DNA from: Vesta saturnalis
Lineage: Eukaryota; Arthropoda; Insecta; Coleoptera; Lampyridae
DNA length: 64,000 bases
NCBI GenBank assembly: GCA_036346205.1
Contig: JARFJB010000113.1
Span: forward strand, 314,001-378,000
Reading direction: 5' to 3'
Both the position numbers and the translations under genes were made by a program. Under the pieces are notes generated by a model that saw nothing but the letters and a program-made list of their open reading frames with translations, was not told the DNA's origin and made no database searches. Of this stretch, positions 11,290 to 21,640 are shown in pieces (the first letter of the stretch is position 1; each line of letters begins with the position of its first letter).

Positions 11290-13480
11290 TATGAAGTAAA
11301 TATATAGCCAAATTTTAACTATGCACCGAACTAGCTCAATCTCAAATGGGGATAGGGATCAATGTATTTAGCTGAAAATTTACTTTATTCTGGATGTGTG
11401 TGTATTTATATGAATTACACTTTATAAAAATTACCACAAATGTATAAGAATGAGTCTGAATATAATTTACACTTCCAACGCATGCGTTGTAACGTATTGA
11501 ATGAAGTTATCAATGTCAAAATTGTCAAACAATTATTTGCAAGTTTACTGTTTATAATTAAATTTAGAATTTGAAAATAATTAAAAATTTTGTTTCCTTT
11601 ACAGGTGTTTATACAAGTATTGTTTGAAATTCCTCACCAATACATATACCCAATAAATAATGATTTGCAGGAAATTTAACACAACAAAGTACACAATAAA
11701 TAGGGTTATAAAGAAAATGTGACTCACATATACTGTTCCCACTGTAAATTGATGTCTTCACGTTGTTCCAATTTGATGCAGGCACTTTCCCCTTGATTCT
11801 AGCTGTTACCATACACCCATTTGATGCTGACAGGTACTCGGGTTGTCGATGACACCAACTTCCAAAATTAGTAATGTTTCTTCCAAATCAGCAACACTCC
11901 AGTCACTAATTTTATCTTGGTAATTTTATTGTTTAAATAGATTAACGCTTATTGAGTGGTATCGTTTAAAAAAATTGTTTAAATGTTGTCCAGAATTTTG
12001 TTATAATATCACTTTTATTTTTAGCTGCCGGATCAAATTTAAATTATTTAGAAGAGATTGTACCCAAAAATAAAACAGATAACCAAATAAATGCGATTTT
12101 AATTTGGTAGAATGAAATCAAATTACGTTTGATAACACGAAAACTCTTTACAAAATCGTAACACAAATTAACTCGGACAATAATATTTTCCGAAAACGAC
12201 CAGGTATCGAAGACCGAACTATTTAATTTAATCGCCGGTATAAAAACAATTGCTCTCGAATATTTTCTTCGTTAAATATATCTTTCTTTACGATTATTAA
12301 ATTAGGTTATGAAAACTTACTTTTTACACAAATGCACAACACAGCTTTAACCTTTTTTTTAAACTTTGAACAAATTCTAGAGAGAGAGTACTTCCAGGGC
12401 AATTCCTTTTTATACCTTTCTGGTTGTTACTAAAAATTCAATTTTTTTTCAGCCATCTTACCTTTGTAACTAAGGCTCTGATTGGTTGACCCATTTTAAA
12501 ATTTGGACTAAAATCGAAATTTGGCCATAACTTTCTTATACATATACGAATTTAAAAACTAACAACAGAAATGAAAACTACATAAAATTTCGAACAAAAA
12601 GACACCTAACAAGCTATGGTTCCTAAAAATATTATGCGAAATCATATAATCCAAATTGAATTTGCTTATATCTATCTAAACTTACAAGCTACACTTAATA
12701 TAATTACATAAACGGAATCCTGAGAAAATTTTACATAAGAACACATACTTTTAGTGTTAGAAATCTCAAATTTAAAGAAATTTTAAGTTTATGCATTAAT
12801 ATACTAAATTTACCTTATATTTCATAAAATTTTGCGGTGAAATGCATTGTATCCTTTTAAAAACTGTGAGATACTGAGAAAGAACACCTATTAATTGCTT
12901 TAAGAGCATAATTAAAGCCTAATAATATGAAAAAACTATAAATTTATGCAAAAAACCTAGAAATTATAACATAACCAAACTTACATCTAAAATAGCAAAT
13001 AACTTATATTTAAAAATGTTTTCATCACTCAAAATGTTATGTTAGAGGTTTGTAAAACTTGTCTTTCTTATTTTCACTGTTCATTTCTAATGCATTAAGT
13101 CATATAGTGTTGCATTAAAAAAGTCCCATCGTTTAACACACTTACTGAAATTTTCATAATAAAAATGTATATAACTACGAATGTCTTTACGTTAAATTGT
13201 TCTATGCATTGTTCTTGCTGTTAAACTTATATCACAATGTTCGTAACAGAGTTGCTTACCGAAATATGTGAGAAAAATGTCTAATATGTCCAATTTATAA
13301 CCCTTTTATGAAATTTTTACATTTCCTGCATTCTAAAACTATTTACATAATATCCCTAATATAATCCTAGCTATACAATTTATGTTTAAACACCTGTAAA
13401 GTGTTCACTTGTCAAAATACCCTCGAAAAATTGACTCTTATTGAAATAACTGAAATACTAAATTGATAAATGTAGTGTAC
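11290..13480 (-). repeat. Degenerate copy of the ~2.2-kb repeat family (also 59-64 kb)
   Basis: Collinear matches to the right palindrome arm: the CGAACTAGCTCAA...GGGGATAGGG block (11325-11355), ACGCATGCGTTG (11477-11488), CTGATTGGT followed by ATAACTTTC (12478-12537), GTTTAACACAC (13130), ATAACCCTTTT (13298) and CCTGTAAAGTGTT (13395). The coding-like strand is minus. A TATAAAAAG box lies at 12406-12414 and the putative first-exon donor ATGTGAGT near 11717-11724. The last exon residues read ASNWNNVKTSIYSGNSI. Unrecognised family. Confidence 0.55.
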
Positions 13481-13499
13481 AAGTATTTCTAAATAGGTA

Positions 13500-15902
13500 G
13501 GGGAAGAAGGGGTAAGATGACGAATCGGGTAAGATGACGAATTCTCGATATTTTCTAAATGTAGGAGTTTGGCAACATTGGCATCAAGTCAGAACCTAAA
13601 ATTTGGTCGTCTTGTGCCGGCATTTGATTGCAATTGCAGTTAGGACTAGAGTTTAGTACGAGACAAGCGTTGGTACGAATAGGGTGTTAGTGTTAAGAAT
13701 ATTTGTGCTTCCGTAAATAAGGTTTTTCCGATTCTGTGTAAGTATTAGTTAACTATTGAATTTTTTTTTAGAAACTGATATCTTTTACGAGTAACCTAAT
13801 TGCAGAAAACATTTGTTGTAAATAATAAATTTGACTTATGATTTTTAAAATTAAACACGGAACTTGCGGGTAAGATAACGAACTGTTCGGCATCTTACCC
13901 GACAGAACTAAAAATTAATTAGACCGTGTGCTTTTAATTTTAGGTTTATATAAATATGGGTAAAATATATAAAAGAAAAACTGACAGATAATCATGGTCG
14001 AAAGATAATATGAAAACCGCACTGACTTAAAGTGAGAAATCAGCAGTTAAGCGTTAATGCTGCCACAAAAGCATATAATATTCCGGAAGGAACTCTCAGA
14101 AGATATTTTAAAAAATATGCTGATGAGGTAAACAGATATCCTACTTTTGTTCTTTTCTAGATAAACGGTCATTTGGTTTAACCAAAGATCACTTGAGAAA
14201 AATTGCATTCGACTATGCTGTTCATTGTGGTGTTGCTGATAGGTTCAATACTACTAAGAAAATGGTTGGTAAAGATTTTACAGCAGCGTTTATTAAGAAA
14301 TGTAATCTGTCACTCCGTAAACCAGAAGCCACTTCCGCAGCTAGGTTAATGGCTTTTAACAAAGTTAATGTGGAAGCTTTCTTCAAAGTCTATAAGGAAC
14401 TTCATGAAAAAATTTCATATTCTGCTACTCAAATTTACAATATAGATGAAACCGGGTTTTCCTCAGTACCTACCAAGGATCCTAAAGTATTAACTCCAAG
14501 AGGCAATCGTCGAGTGGTTAAGATTTCCTCAGCAGAAAGAGGAGTTAACGTTACTGCTGTTTGTGGCATGAATGCTATTGGAAACTTTATACCGTTCCTG
14601 ATATTTCCAAGAGTAAAGATGCACCCAGCTCTTAAAAATGGAGCGCCCGAAGGAACTATGGCAGTAGCACATCCCTCTGGATGGATGTCTGAAATTTTTT
14701 TAAAATACTTAGAACATTTCATACAATACACTCGTCCAAACGAAAAAAATCCCGTGTTGATACTAATGGACAATCACACAAGTCATATTTCCTTGGAAGC
14801 CATTAAACTGTGCCGTGAAAATCACGTAACTCTACTTGGTTTCCTACCGCATATCAGCCATCGTATGCAACCGCTGGATGTGACAATATATGGACCTCTC
14901 AAAACAGCATATTCGCGTGCTTGCGAAGGTTTTCTGTTGCAAATGCTCATAGTGGCTTTAGAGCCACTGGCATATATTCCATTGATAGCCAGGTGTTTGA
15001 TATATCTGATTATGAGGCATCTTTGACAACAAATCGCGATAAACCTTGTTCAACTGAAGTTACAACTACATCTCCCTTGGAAAATACAGAGCTTGAAGAA
15101 CATGGTCATGTGTCACAAGAATCTACCGTAGAAGAATCAAGATACCAAGAATCTGATCAGATGTCTATGGAGATTTTAGAAATTCCGATTCCAACTACGC
15201 CAGATCCAACTGCCTCAGAAACAGCTGCTCGCACATCCCGTGACTTATTAAATACGGGTCTACCTAAATTACCTGTTGCTGAAATTAAACCAAAACGACC
15301 TAGAAAGAAATTTCCGTCTCTAGTTATTTCCAGCACACCGGTGTTAAAGGTTTTGGAAGAAAGGGAAGCTGAAAAGCTAGAAAAAGACAGGAAAAGAAAA
15401 ATTAAAGAACAGAAGAAAAGTGAAAAACAACACACAAAGAAGGTCCTACACTTACAACAAAAAAATAATAAATCTGCACTGCATATATCTAAAGAAAAAG
15501 CGGTTAAAAGAAAAATAGCGTTCGACGACTCTTCTGACTCGTCAATTGATATAAATTACACTGAGAGTGATAATGATAACTCAAGCAATGGACCTGTGAT
15601 TGGTGCATGTAAATATATTATATTAAATTTGTTTGTAAGAATAAATGTATTTCATTTTTTAATTTTTTTTAACATCACTTCGTCATCTTACCCTTCACGA
15701 CAGATAAGATGACGAATATGACGTAGACAGATATATTTAAATATTTTCATTCCAAATATAAACCATTGCGTATTCTAAGTCAATTAGATGGAATATTAAT
15801 ATGGATCAATAACCTTGCAACTGTCTGTATTTCGTTAAAAAAGAAATAATAGTTTTTACGATTTTTTAAAGCTTACTATCGTCATCTTGCCCTCCTCTCC
15901 CC
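13500..15902 (+). mobile_element. pogo/Tigger-type transposon with TA target duplication
   Basis: Inverted ends begin GGGGAAGAAGGGGTAAGATG (13500) and, reversed from 15902, GGGGAGAGGAGGGCAAGATG; 18 of 24 positions agree. Both are flanked by TA (13498-13499, 15903-15904). Subterminal copies of GGTAAGATGACGAA occur near 13511, 13528, 13868, 13893 (inverted), 15683 (inverted) and 15705, probably transposase sites. Confidence 0.82.
13956..15712 (+). pseudogene. pogo/Tigger DDE_1 transposase, degraded
   Basis: Cut-and-paste transposase. From ATG 13956 there is a basic start, an early stop, then a psq-type helix-turn-helix (NAATKAYNIPEGTLRRYFKK, about 14050-14120). The central region was deleted around 14128-14160. 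The catalytic part follows from about 14166: TQIYNIDETGFS (first Asp, about 14435), VLILMDNHTSHI (second Asp, about 14755), LPHISHRMQPLDV (third Asp). A further deletion near 14935 shifts frame into NAHSGFRATGIY and a low-complexity K/R/E-rich tail to 15712. Not functional as read. Confidence 0.85.
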
Positions 15903-17181
15903 TACAAATTATAGGAAGTGAACCACGCTTACTTTTAAATATTCAAGGTGCAGAAATGCTACAGAAACTTAAATAAAAATAACACACTAAATCTACAAAT
16001 TGAGTACTTTCCCTACGACTTAGGAATAATGATGATCATTAGAACTAGATTTAGATATAGAGTCCTGTTCCTTGCTAAGTATAGATTTTAAATTATAACT
16101 TTCTGCTATGCTGGGTTTACTATATGTAGGTTGAGATGTTTGTTTCCTCTTTTTTGTACTAAAAAATGAAACTTGTTTCTCAATTTGTTTGTCGCTAGGT
16201 TCTAATTTAACATCAGCAGATAACTGGAACTGGGGAACATTGTCATCTTTGGTGTTCAGTAAAGCTGTTGTAACTCTTACTTGTTTAATTGCATTGCAGT
16301 TTTTAATATTTCATTGATTGTACTCTTACGATCAAGTGTTATCAATTCTAAAGCGGTATTTATTAAATTACTCTGTAGGGTTTCAGTGTCTCTAGAACTA
16401 CCCGATACTTGATTTAAAGAATGTTCAATTTCTTCCTGTACTGTATTATAATCTGATTATGTTACTATTGTATGATTAATGCCCGTAAGTGTATTTTGTA
16501 TACAAACATAATGTATATGTTTACATATGTTCGACTTTATAAAAAAATCCAAGCAGGTAAAAGAATATGAATGACATAGTTCACAAATTAATGCACAGCA
16601 TATGAAAGTGCTTTTTTCTGTTACAAAGTAAGTGGTTTCTGATTTCACATTCAGAACCGACCATTTTCTATGCACATTGGTTTTGTCTGGCACATTTTGT
16701 AGCTCAAATTTTGAAGTTGTTGCTATTTTATGACTTAAATTAATATTCTTTAATCTGCTAGTACTCTTGTCTGAAACTGAACATTGTACAATAATTATTT
16801 TTAAACATAGAAACAATACCTTTAGTAATTTTGATAGTCTCTCAACTTGTTTATCACGGGTATACTTCATTAAATTATGCAAACTCTTGTCCAAACGTTT
16901 TGCCTCCCGACCTTCGAGGTATTCATATTTAATTATTCGATGCATACTTACTAAATATATTATAAGTTTTTGTTATGAACGAATAATAATAATTTTTAAT
17001 TACATAATTACTTTTGAACTTATTCGTTCATAACAAAAACTTACAATAATTTAATATTAGTCAAGTTGCTTTGGTATGTGTGAATCCTTGCGATATTGCA
17101 GGCTTGCATTCCATTAATATAAGTAATTTGATTGTAATCTCATTATATTTAGAATTTATATCAGTTGTACATACAAAAGAC

Positions 17182-17209
17182 AAAATTTACATCGATTGGG
17201 GCTTGAACC
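17182..17209 (-). repeat. Inverted partial copy of the tRNA T-arm/acceptor 3' end
   Basis: On the minus strand this reads GGTTCAAGCCCCAATCGATG then TAAATTTT, aligning with the plus-strand GGTTCAAATCCTACTCGAGG TAAAC at 17259-17283 (about 19 of 24 matches). It is head-to-head with the tRNA-like gene and supplies a second, opposite B-box consensus. The same arrangement is kept in the 24.5-kb copy. Confidence 0.6.
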
Positions 17210-17279
17210 TTGATGGCGCAGTTGGTTAGCGCGGTACTCTAGCAAAGTGCAGGTCGTAGGTTCAAATCCTACTCGAGGT
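17207..17279 (+). tRNA. tRNA-like gene, anticodon AGC (Ala) by position, probably SINE-borne
   Basis: Folds as a 73-nt cloverleaf. The 7-bp acceptor stem (ACCTTGA with TCGAGGT) has one G-T pair; D stem is GCGC/GCGC; the anticodon arm is GTACT-CTAGCAA-AGTGC; variable loop 5 nt; T arm GTAGG-TTCAAAT-CCTAC. A box TGGCGCAGTTGG and B box GGTTCAAATCC are good, and TTTTT 4 bases downstream would terminate Pol III. It lacks the G3:U70 identity pair expected of alanine tRNA and lies in a repeated element, so it is more likely a tRNA-derived promoter than a working tRNA. Confidence 0.55.
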
Positions 17280-19041
17280 AAACTTTTTATTTATGTATTT
17301 AATAAAATTAATAATAATTTTTAATTACTAAATATATGTTTGTATTTATTAATAGCACCCTGTGATAACAGTATGCCTATGAAAGAGTATTGCATCCATA
17401 ATTTTTAACGAAATAGTTGTGAAATTCCAGCCCATCTGGATCATCCCGCAATTGTATTATCAGCTCATTATAGTATTTGGTAAAATCTTCTATCTCAAAG
17501 GAAGTTTGGACAATATTTAATGCTTTATAAATATTTTTTTCTTTTTTTGAGAAGCTTAACAGTTTGACACAATTTTATTTCAATTTGATTTACAATGCAC
17601 CGTCAACATGCCAAGAACAGAAAAGTTTATTTGGTACTTCATCCATAGCAGCAACCCTATCCATTGAAAAAAGTATCAGTTAAGTCACTCATAAAGGTAC
17701 AAGTACAAGTAACTCTACTAGTTGCCGGTTTTATATGAATAAAAAAAATTTCATACATTTTTGTATCACTTCTATCTGATATCATGTAGCCTAATAGAAT
17801 TCCCTCTCCAAAATCGACACTGGTCATTAAGGTAGTTAGTTCAAAGCCATATGGATTTGTTCCATGAGTTCCATCTACACAAATTTATTTGCAAATTTTT
17901 TCACATATTCTATAGTTGTATGCTGTTCATTAGAATTAGACAAAAATTGTTTTTGCTTAAATTATATGTCTCATTGTCAATGCCTTGGGGTTTATAATGC
18001 AAAATCGGGCAATTTTTGTCACTTGAACATTCTTCAATCCATAAAGATACACTTGTTGCATCATCTGAATGCCTAATACCCTCAACTACATCTACTTCGA
18101 ACGATTTTTTAATATTGTAGATGTCTTTCTTTGCCAGCAAATCTATTCGTTGCAGCTTACTTGTAGTAATATTCTCTCTGACAGAGTTCATAATATTTGG
18201 CACCGATACTCCAAACAAAAGCTTATAGTAGTCACAGTTTTTTCACATTTCGAAATGTGAATACGTTGTAAAACCATATTGTGCCCATAATGAGTTCTGA
18301 AGTACCTACTATGTACTACATTGGTTGCATTATTCACCTTTATGATTATGTGACTAGTGCACATATACCCAACTTTTTCTGACCCTTGTGACTTTTGTAG
18401 TCGTTTTGTGCCCAATACGCTGACTGAAGATGTACCTACGATATACAAACATTTAAATTGTGTTAAGCTTATTAATAAGTAGAGTGATATAGTTTAGATA
18501 AAAAAAACTGAGATACATACCAGATCGGTCGTAATAATATGATGTACAATCATTCCCAACTTTCTTGCCACTAGAAAGAACATATTCCACTTTATTCCGT
18601 TTTTCTTCAGCTTTAAGCCATATTTGAAAATCTACAAATTCGAATCATTTCTTAGGAGTAAAAAATTTGTCCTATGTATAACATCTACTTACTATTTATT
18701 GATAAAAATTGTTGGTTGAGATATTCTTCCTTAAGGTCATGTTTTGATACCAAATGCCGAATTAGTTCAATTTTCCTATTAAAGTGGGTATCGCATTCCA
18801 AGTACATATGATTTTTGTTTAAATTTTTTGGATTGTCTTGTTTATGTACAACCTTAATATGTTTCGTTAAAGAGCTTTTATCAAAAAAACACTTACAACA
18901 CAAATTACATTTCACATTCTGACACTTTGTGCTTTTTAGAGGAAATTCTTTTACATAGTGTATTAATTTCAAATGTCTATTTACATTACTTTTGTTATTA
19001 AACGATTTATCACATACACAGCAGGTATTAAGTTTTTCCAT

Positions 19042-19361
19042 TTTCGTTCAAACAAACTCGCTCTTCTCAAAACATGTTACAAACGAAACAAAAACAATAA
19101 GTAATAAGAGGTTATGAAAAAATTCCCGCTAAGAGTAAAGTATTTTTAAGGCAAAGTAAAATATTTTTAAATTTACCGGCATTTATTTTCAAGGTCAAGA
19201 TTAGAAGCGTTTATAACCCTACAAATTGTCAAGGTGGCAAGGTAACACTTTTAAACTTCCCGCTATTTACTTTCAAGGTCAAGACTAGAAACCTTTCCTG
19301 TCTTTAGCTGCACGTCAGAAATTGAGGTTAAAAATGTTACTTATTAAAATGTTTAAGTTGG
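19042..19361. other. MULE upstream region with short internal duplication
   Basis: The phrase TTTCAAGGTCAAGA occurs twice (about 19180 and 19270), each preceded by a CGGCATTTA/CCGCTATTTA-type phrase. Could be MULE subterminal repeats; no open frame. Confidence 0.35.
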
Positions 19362-19363
19362 TA

Positions 19364-20475
19364 GAGTAAAGTCAACATCGGAAGACACCAAGCTGTGCAA
19401 AAAAAGTGACCTCAGAGTGTAAAGCTCAACAAAAAAATATACGTTTGAAAAAATAAAAGTTTAGGTTATGTTACTTCGCGTTTGTTGTCCAAGAATACAA
19501 TTTTAGATGTAAAATTTTTGAAATAATCATAAAGTAAAATCATATTTTATTTTCATAGTTACAAAATCTAGTTTTTTTTTAAATACATTTGCCAATGACA
19601 ATTAATCTCCTGATTTTTGGCCAGATTTAAATATTAGCAGAGCATTATTTATAAAGCCCATTTCACTACCTAAAATAATGATAAATAGCAACATATTTAC
19701 ATTATAAAATTAAATAAACATACCAGCATGTACGATTATAAGGCGATTTCCTTTTCCAATAGTAGATTTAAGACCTGCTTTTGTCCCATCTGTCCACGAA
19801 TATGGTGTCGTATGAGACGAATGTATGTATGTTTCATCTAAAATTTACATAAGATTATGCAGTAGAATGTATAGTTTATAATCTTCAAAACTAATCTGTG
19901 TATATAATTGGTCGTCCTGTTTTCCGATAATTAGTGATCGAACGTATATATGCACAACGCAAAGAACGTATTTCATGTCGTTCTATTATAATCTTACAAT
20001 GATCAGATGTTTTTTTCCACCTACATAAAACCCAAGATAAGATATGATTCAAAATTAATCAATAAACTTACTTGAAGCCCATTTTAAAAGTAAACCTCTA
20101 AATGACGTTTTCTCTTGCGAGCATCTTCAGATAGCACATGGCGTTTTCTTGCTTGAGGTGCTTGAGCGTTATGAGATGTACTTGGGTCGCACATTATATA
20201 CAGAACTAGATTTGATTACATTAATATAACATGTAATTAATAATTAAAGTAACTTACTTATAAATTCAATACAGGCAGCGGATAGTAATAAACAAATTTG
20301 ATACGCCGGAAAAACAAAGAGGTTATAAACAAAAGTTGGCAAACGATCAGCTGGAAAGTAACGTTTTTGGAGCGCACAGTACTTAATACCTGTATCATTT
20401 TCCAATCATTACTGCACCTTTATCTAGTTTAAAAATGCGTTTCTGCGCTGGTGTCTTCCGATGTTGATTTTACTC
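19364..20475. mobile_element. IS630/Tc1-like transposon, internally deleted, TA target duplication
   Basis: Inverted ends of 27 bp (19364-19390 and 20449-20475, start GAGTAAARTCAACATCGG) match at 26 positions. TA lies immediately outside both ends. At 1.1 kb it is shorter than an autonomous element and holds only the middle of the transposase. Confidence 0.78.
19590..20110 (-). pseudogene. IS630-like DDE transposase, middle part, several exons
   Basis: Exon pieces on the minus strand: RGLLLKWASS (about 20080); WKKTSDHCKIIIERHEIRSL ending GRPIIYTD (about 20000-19890); ETYIHSSHTTPYSWTDGTKA and NRLIIVHAG (about 19840-19730, donor GTATGT); then SEMGFINNALLIFKSG (about 19670-19610) before a stop. 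YTDE carries the first catalytic Asp. The donor after the second piece reads ATTAGT where GTTAGT is expected, a G-to-A loss. The helix-turn-helix and the last two acidic residues are absent. Confidence 0.7.
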
Positions 20476-21640
20476 TACTGTCGTAAATGTTAGTTTGGTA
20501 GCATTAAACGTCAAAATGACAATTCCCTTTAACAGTTACTTAAAAATTACAAAAATTAAACACTTACCATGAGTTTAAATGCGTGGCATTTACAAGTCCC
20601 GGGAACGACGAATTATTCTTCTAATCTAACTAAAAAAAGGCATAATTTTAACATTTTTTCACAACTGAAATTTTTTTTAACAAAAATTTTACCTTTAAAT
20701 AAATATCGTAAACGGTTATTGGGGTGTGTTGTGCGAGGAGCGATGCTCCGTAGGTAGTTTCTTCAATCATAAATCAATTTTTATTAATTTCGATTTTCGT
20801 TTGGTACAATATGACATGAAATTTAATACTTTTTATTATAACTCTGAAAATATCGTTATAGATAAACGTTATAATACAATAGTCAATATTCTTTTTTTAA
20901 AGTTACGCGTCACAATTATTATGTCGATGCAGACACGTAATTTTTTTAAATTTTTTGGATACGTTTATCAGGATATCCATGTCACTGGTTTTGGTGTGCG
21001 TATTTGTACGTTTAGAACTAAAGGTAGGTGCTTAATCTTGGAAATTAAATTTACATTTGTGTTATATTCACAAACTACCCATTGGCTGGTTTGTGGTTGT
21101 ATTCAGAGATGTATAATGAAGTACGTCATCCATCCATGTCCATAAACAGCATTACTAGTACCTAGGGGACACACAACGCTTCCACAGCACCTGTATCTCT
21201 TCTTTTCATGTTGAAATTTTGTATTGTCTTTATTTTTGAAAAGGAGAGGTTTTAGCCAAGGCTGCTCTATAAACCTAATCCACCATACTTACAAAACACT
21301 CACGCCTGAAACGGGTTCGAACCAGAGACTTTCTTTGGGTTGAATGGTTGTGAAGATGTTACAATTTGTAAAATAACTAAAAAAGTAGAGAAAATAAATT
21401 CATCAAATTGTTTGTCTGATTATTAAAGTGACTGAAATATGCTGATTGACGATTGTACCCAACTCAGAACTTCTAACACGCATCCAGTATTCATTGCTTT
21501 CCAGTTGTAACACCCTAAGTGGTATCCACAATAATTGTTTTATTAATTGCCCTGGTTGCTAGCTCTCGGATCTCAGGTGAGGTTCAGTTTGCAATTTTCA
21601 ATACTCCAGTGTATGTTGGGTTGTCTGGATTTAGAACCAA
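20476..21640. other. No recognisable gene
   Basis: Two overlapping open frames (20569-20757 and 20726-21145) have no recognisable domain and AT-driven composition. A palindromic B-box-like GGGTTCGAACC occurs at 21308-21318 without a matching A box. I cannot assign anything. Confidence 0.3.

Larger units (their letters stand above)
16960..17336 (+). mobile_element. 377-bp tRNA-bearing insertion with 12-bp target duplication
   Basis: TTACTAAATATA occurs at 16948-16959 and 17325-17336, so one copy is the target duplication and the element occupies about 377 bp inside the MULE gene. Its left part is a hairpin (arms 16964-16986 and 17020-17042, 23 bp perfect). Its right part is a tRNA-like gene and an AT-rich tail. 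A partial second copy is at 24.50-24.67 kb and a 5'-truncated one at 57.85 kb. Length of target duplication, variable tail and 5' truncation suggest a SINE, though the tRNA-like part is at the 3' side, which is unusual. Confidence 0.68.
16020..19041 (-). pseudogene. MULE (Mutator-like) transposase with N-terminal C2H2 fingers and SWIM finger, split by insertion
   Basis: Exon 1 (18693-19041) encodes C2H2 fingers (CCVCDKSFNNKSNVNRHLKL, CNLCCKCFF); donor GTAAGT. Exon 2 (18521-18631) ends in TSYYYDRSG; donor GTATGT. Exon 3 begins at 18435 (GTSSVSVLGTKRLQKSQGSE). The catalytic domain follows with VDGTHGTNPYGFELTTL (first Asp, about 17870-17820), SVDFGEG and LFCSWHVDGAL (about 17615-17590). The coding thread continues beyond the insertion at 16960-17336 with HRIIKYEYLEGREAKRLDKS, the SWIM finger C-x2-C...CKHIH (about 16580-16510), and a serine/lysine-rich tail ending at 16020. 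Frameshifts near 18200 and 17900 plus stops make it dead. Only the ends of the transposon itself were not found. Confidence 0.78.

Noticed and set aside
17207..17279. A functional alanine tRNA gene
   Set aside because: The fold is good, but it sits in a repeated element with target duplication, has decayed copies, and lacks the G3:U70 pair. Kept only as tRNA-like.
20569..21145. Two overlapping plus-strand ORFs as a host gene
   Set aside because: No domain, no splice-consistent neighbours, composition of AT-rich non-coding DNA.
21300..21330. SINE head at GGGTTCGAACC
   Set aside because: Only a palindromic B-box-like word; no A box at the right distance on either strand.
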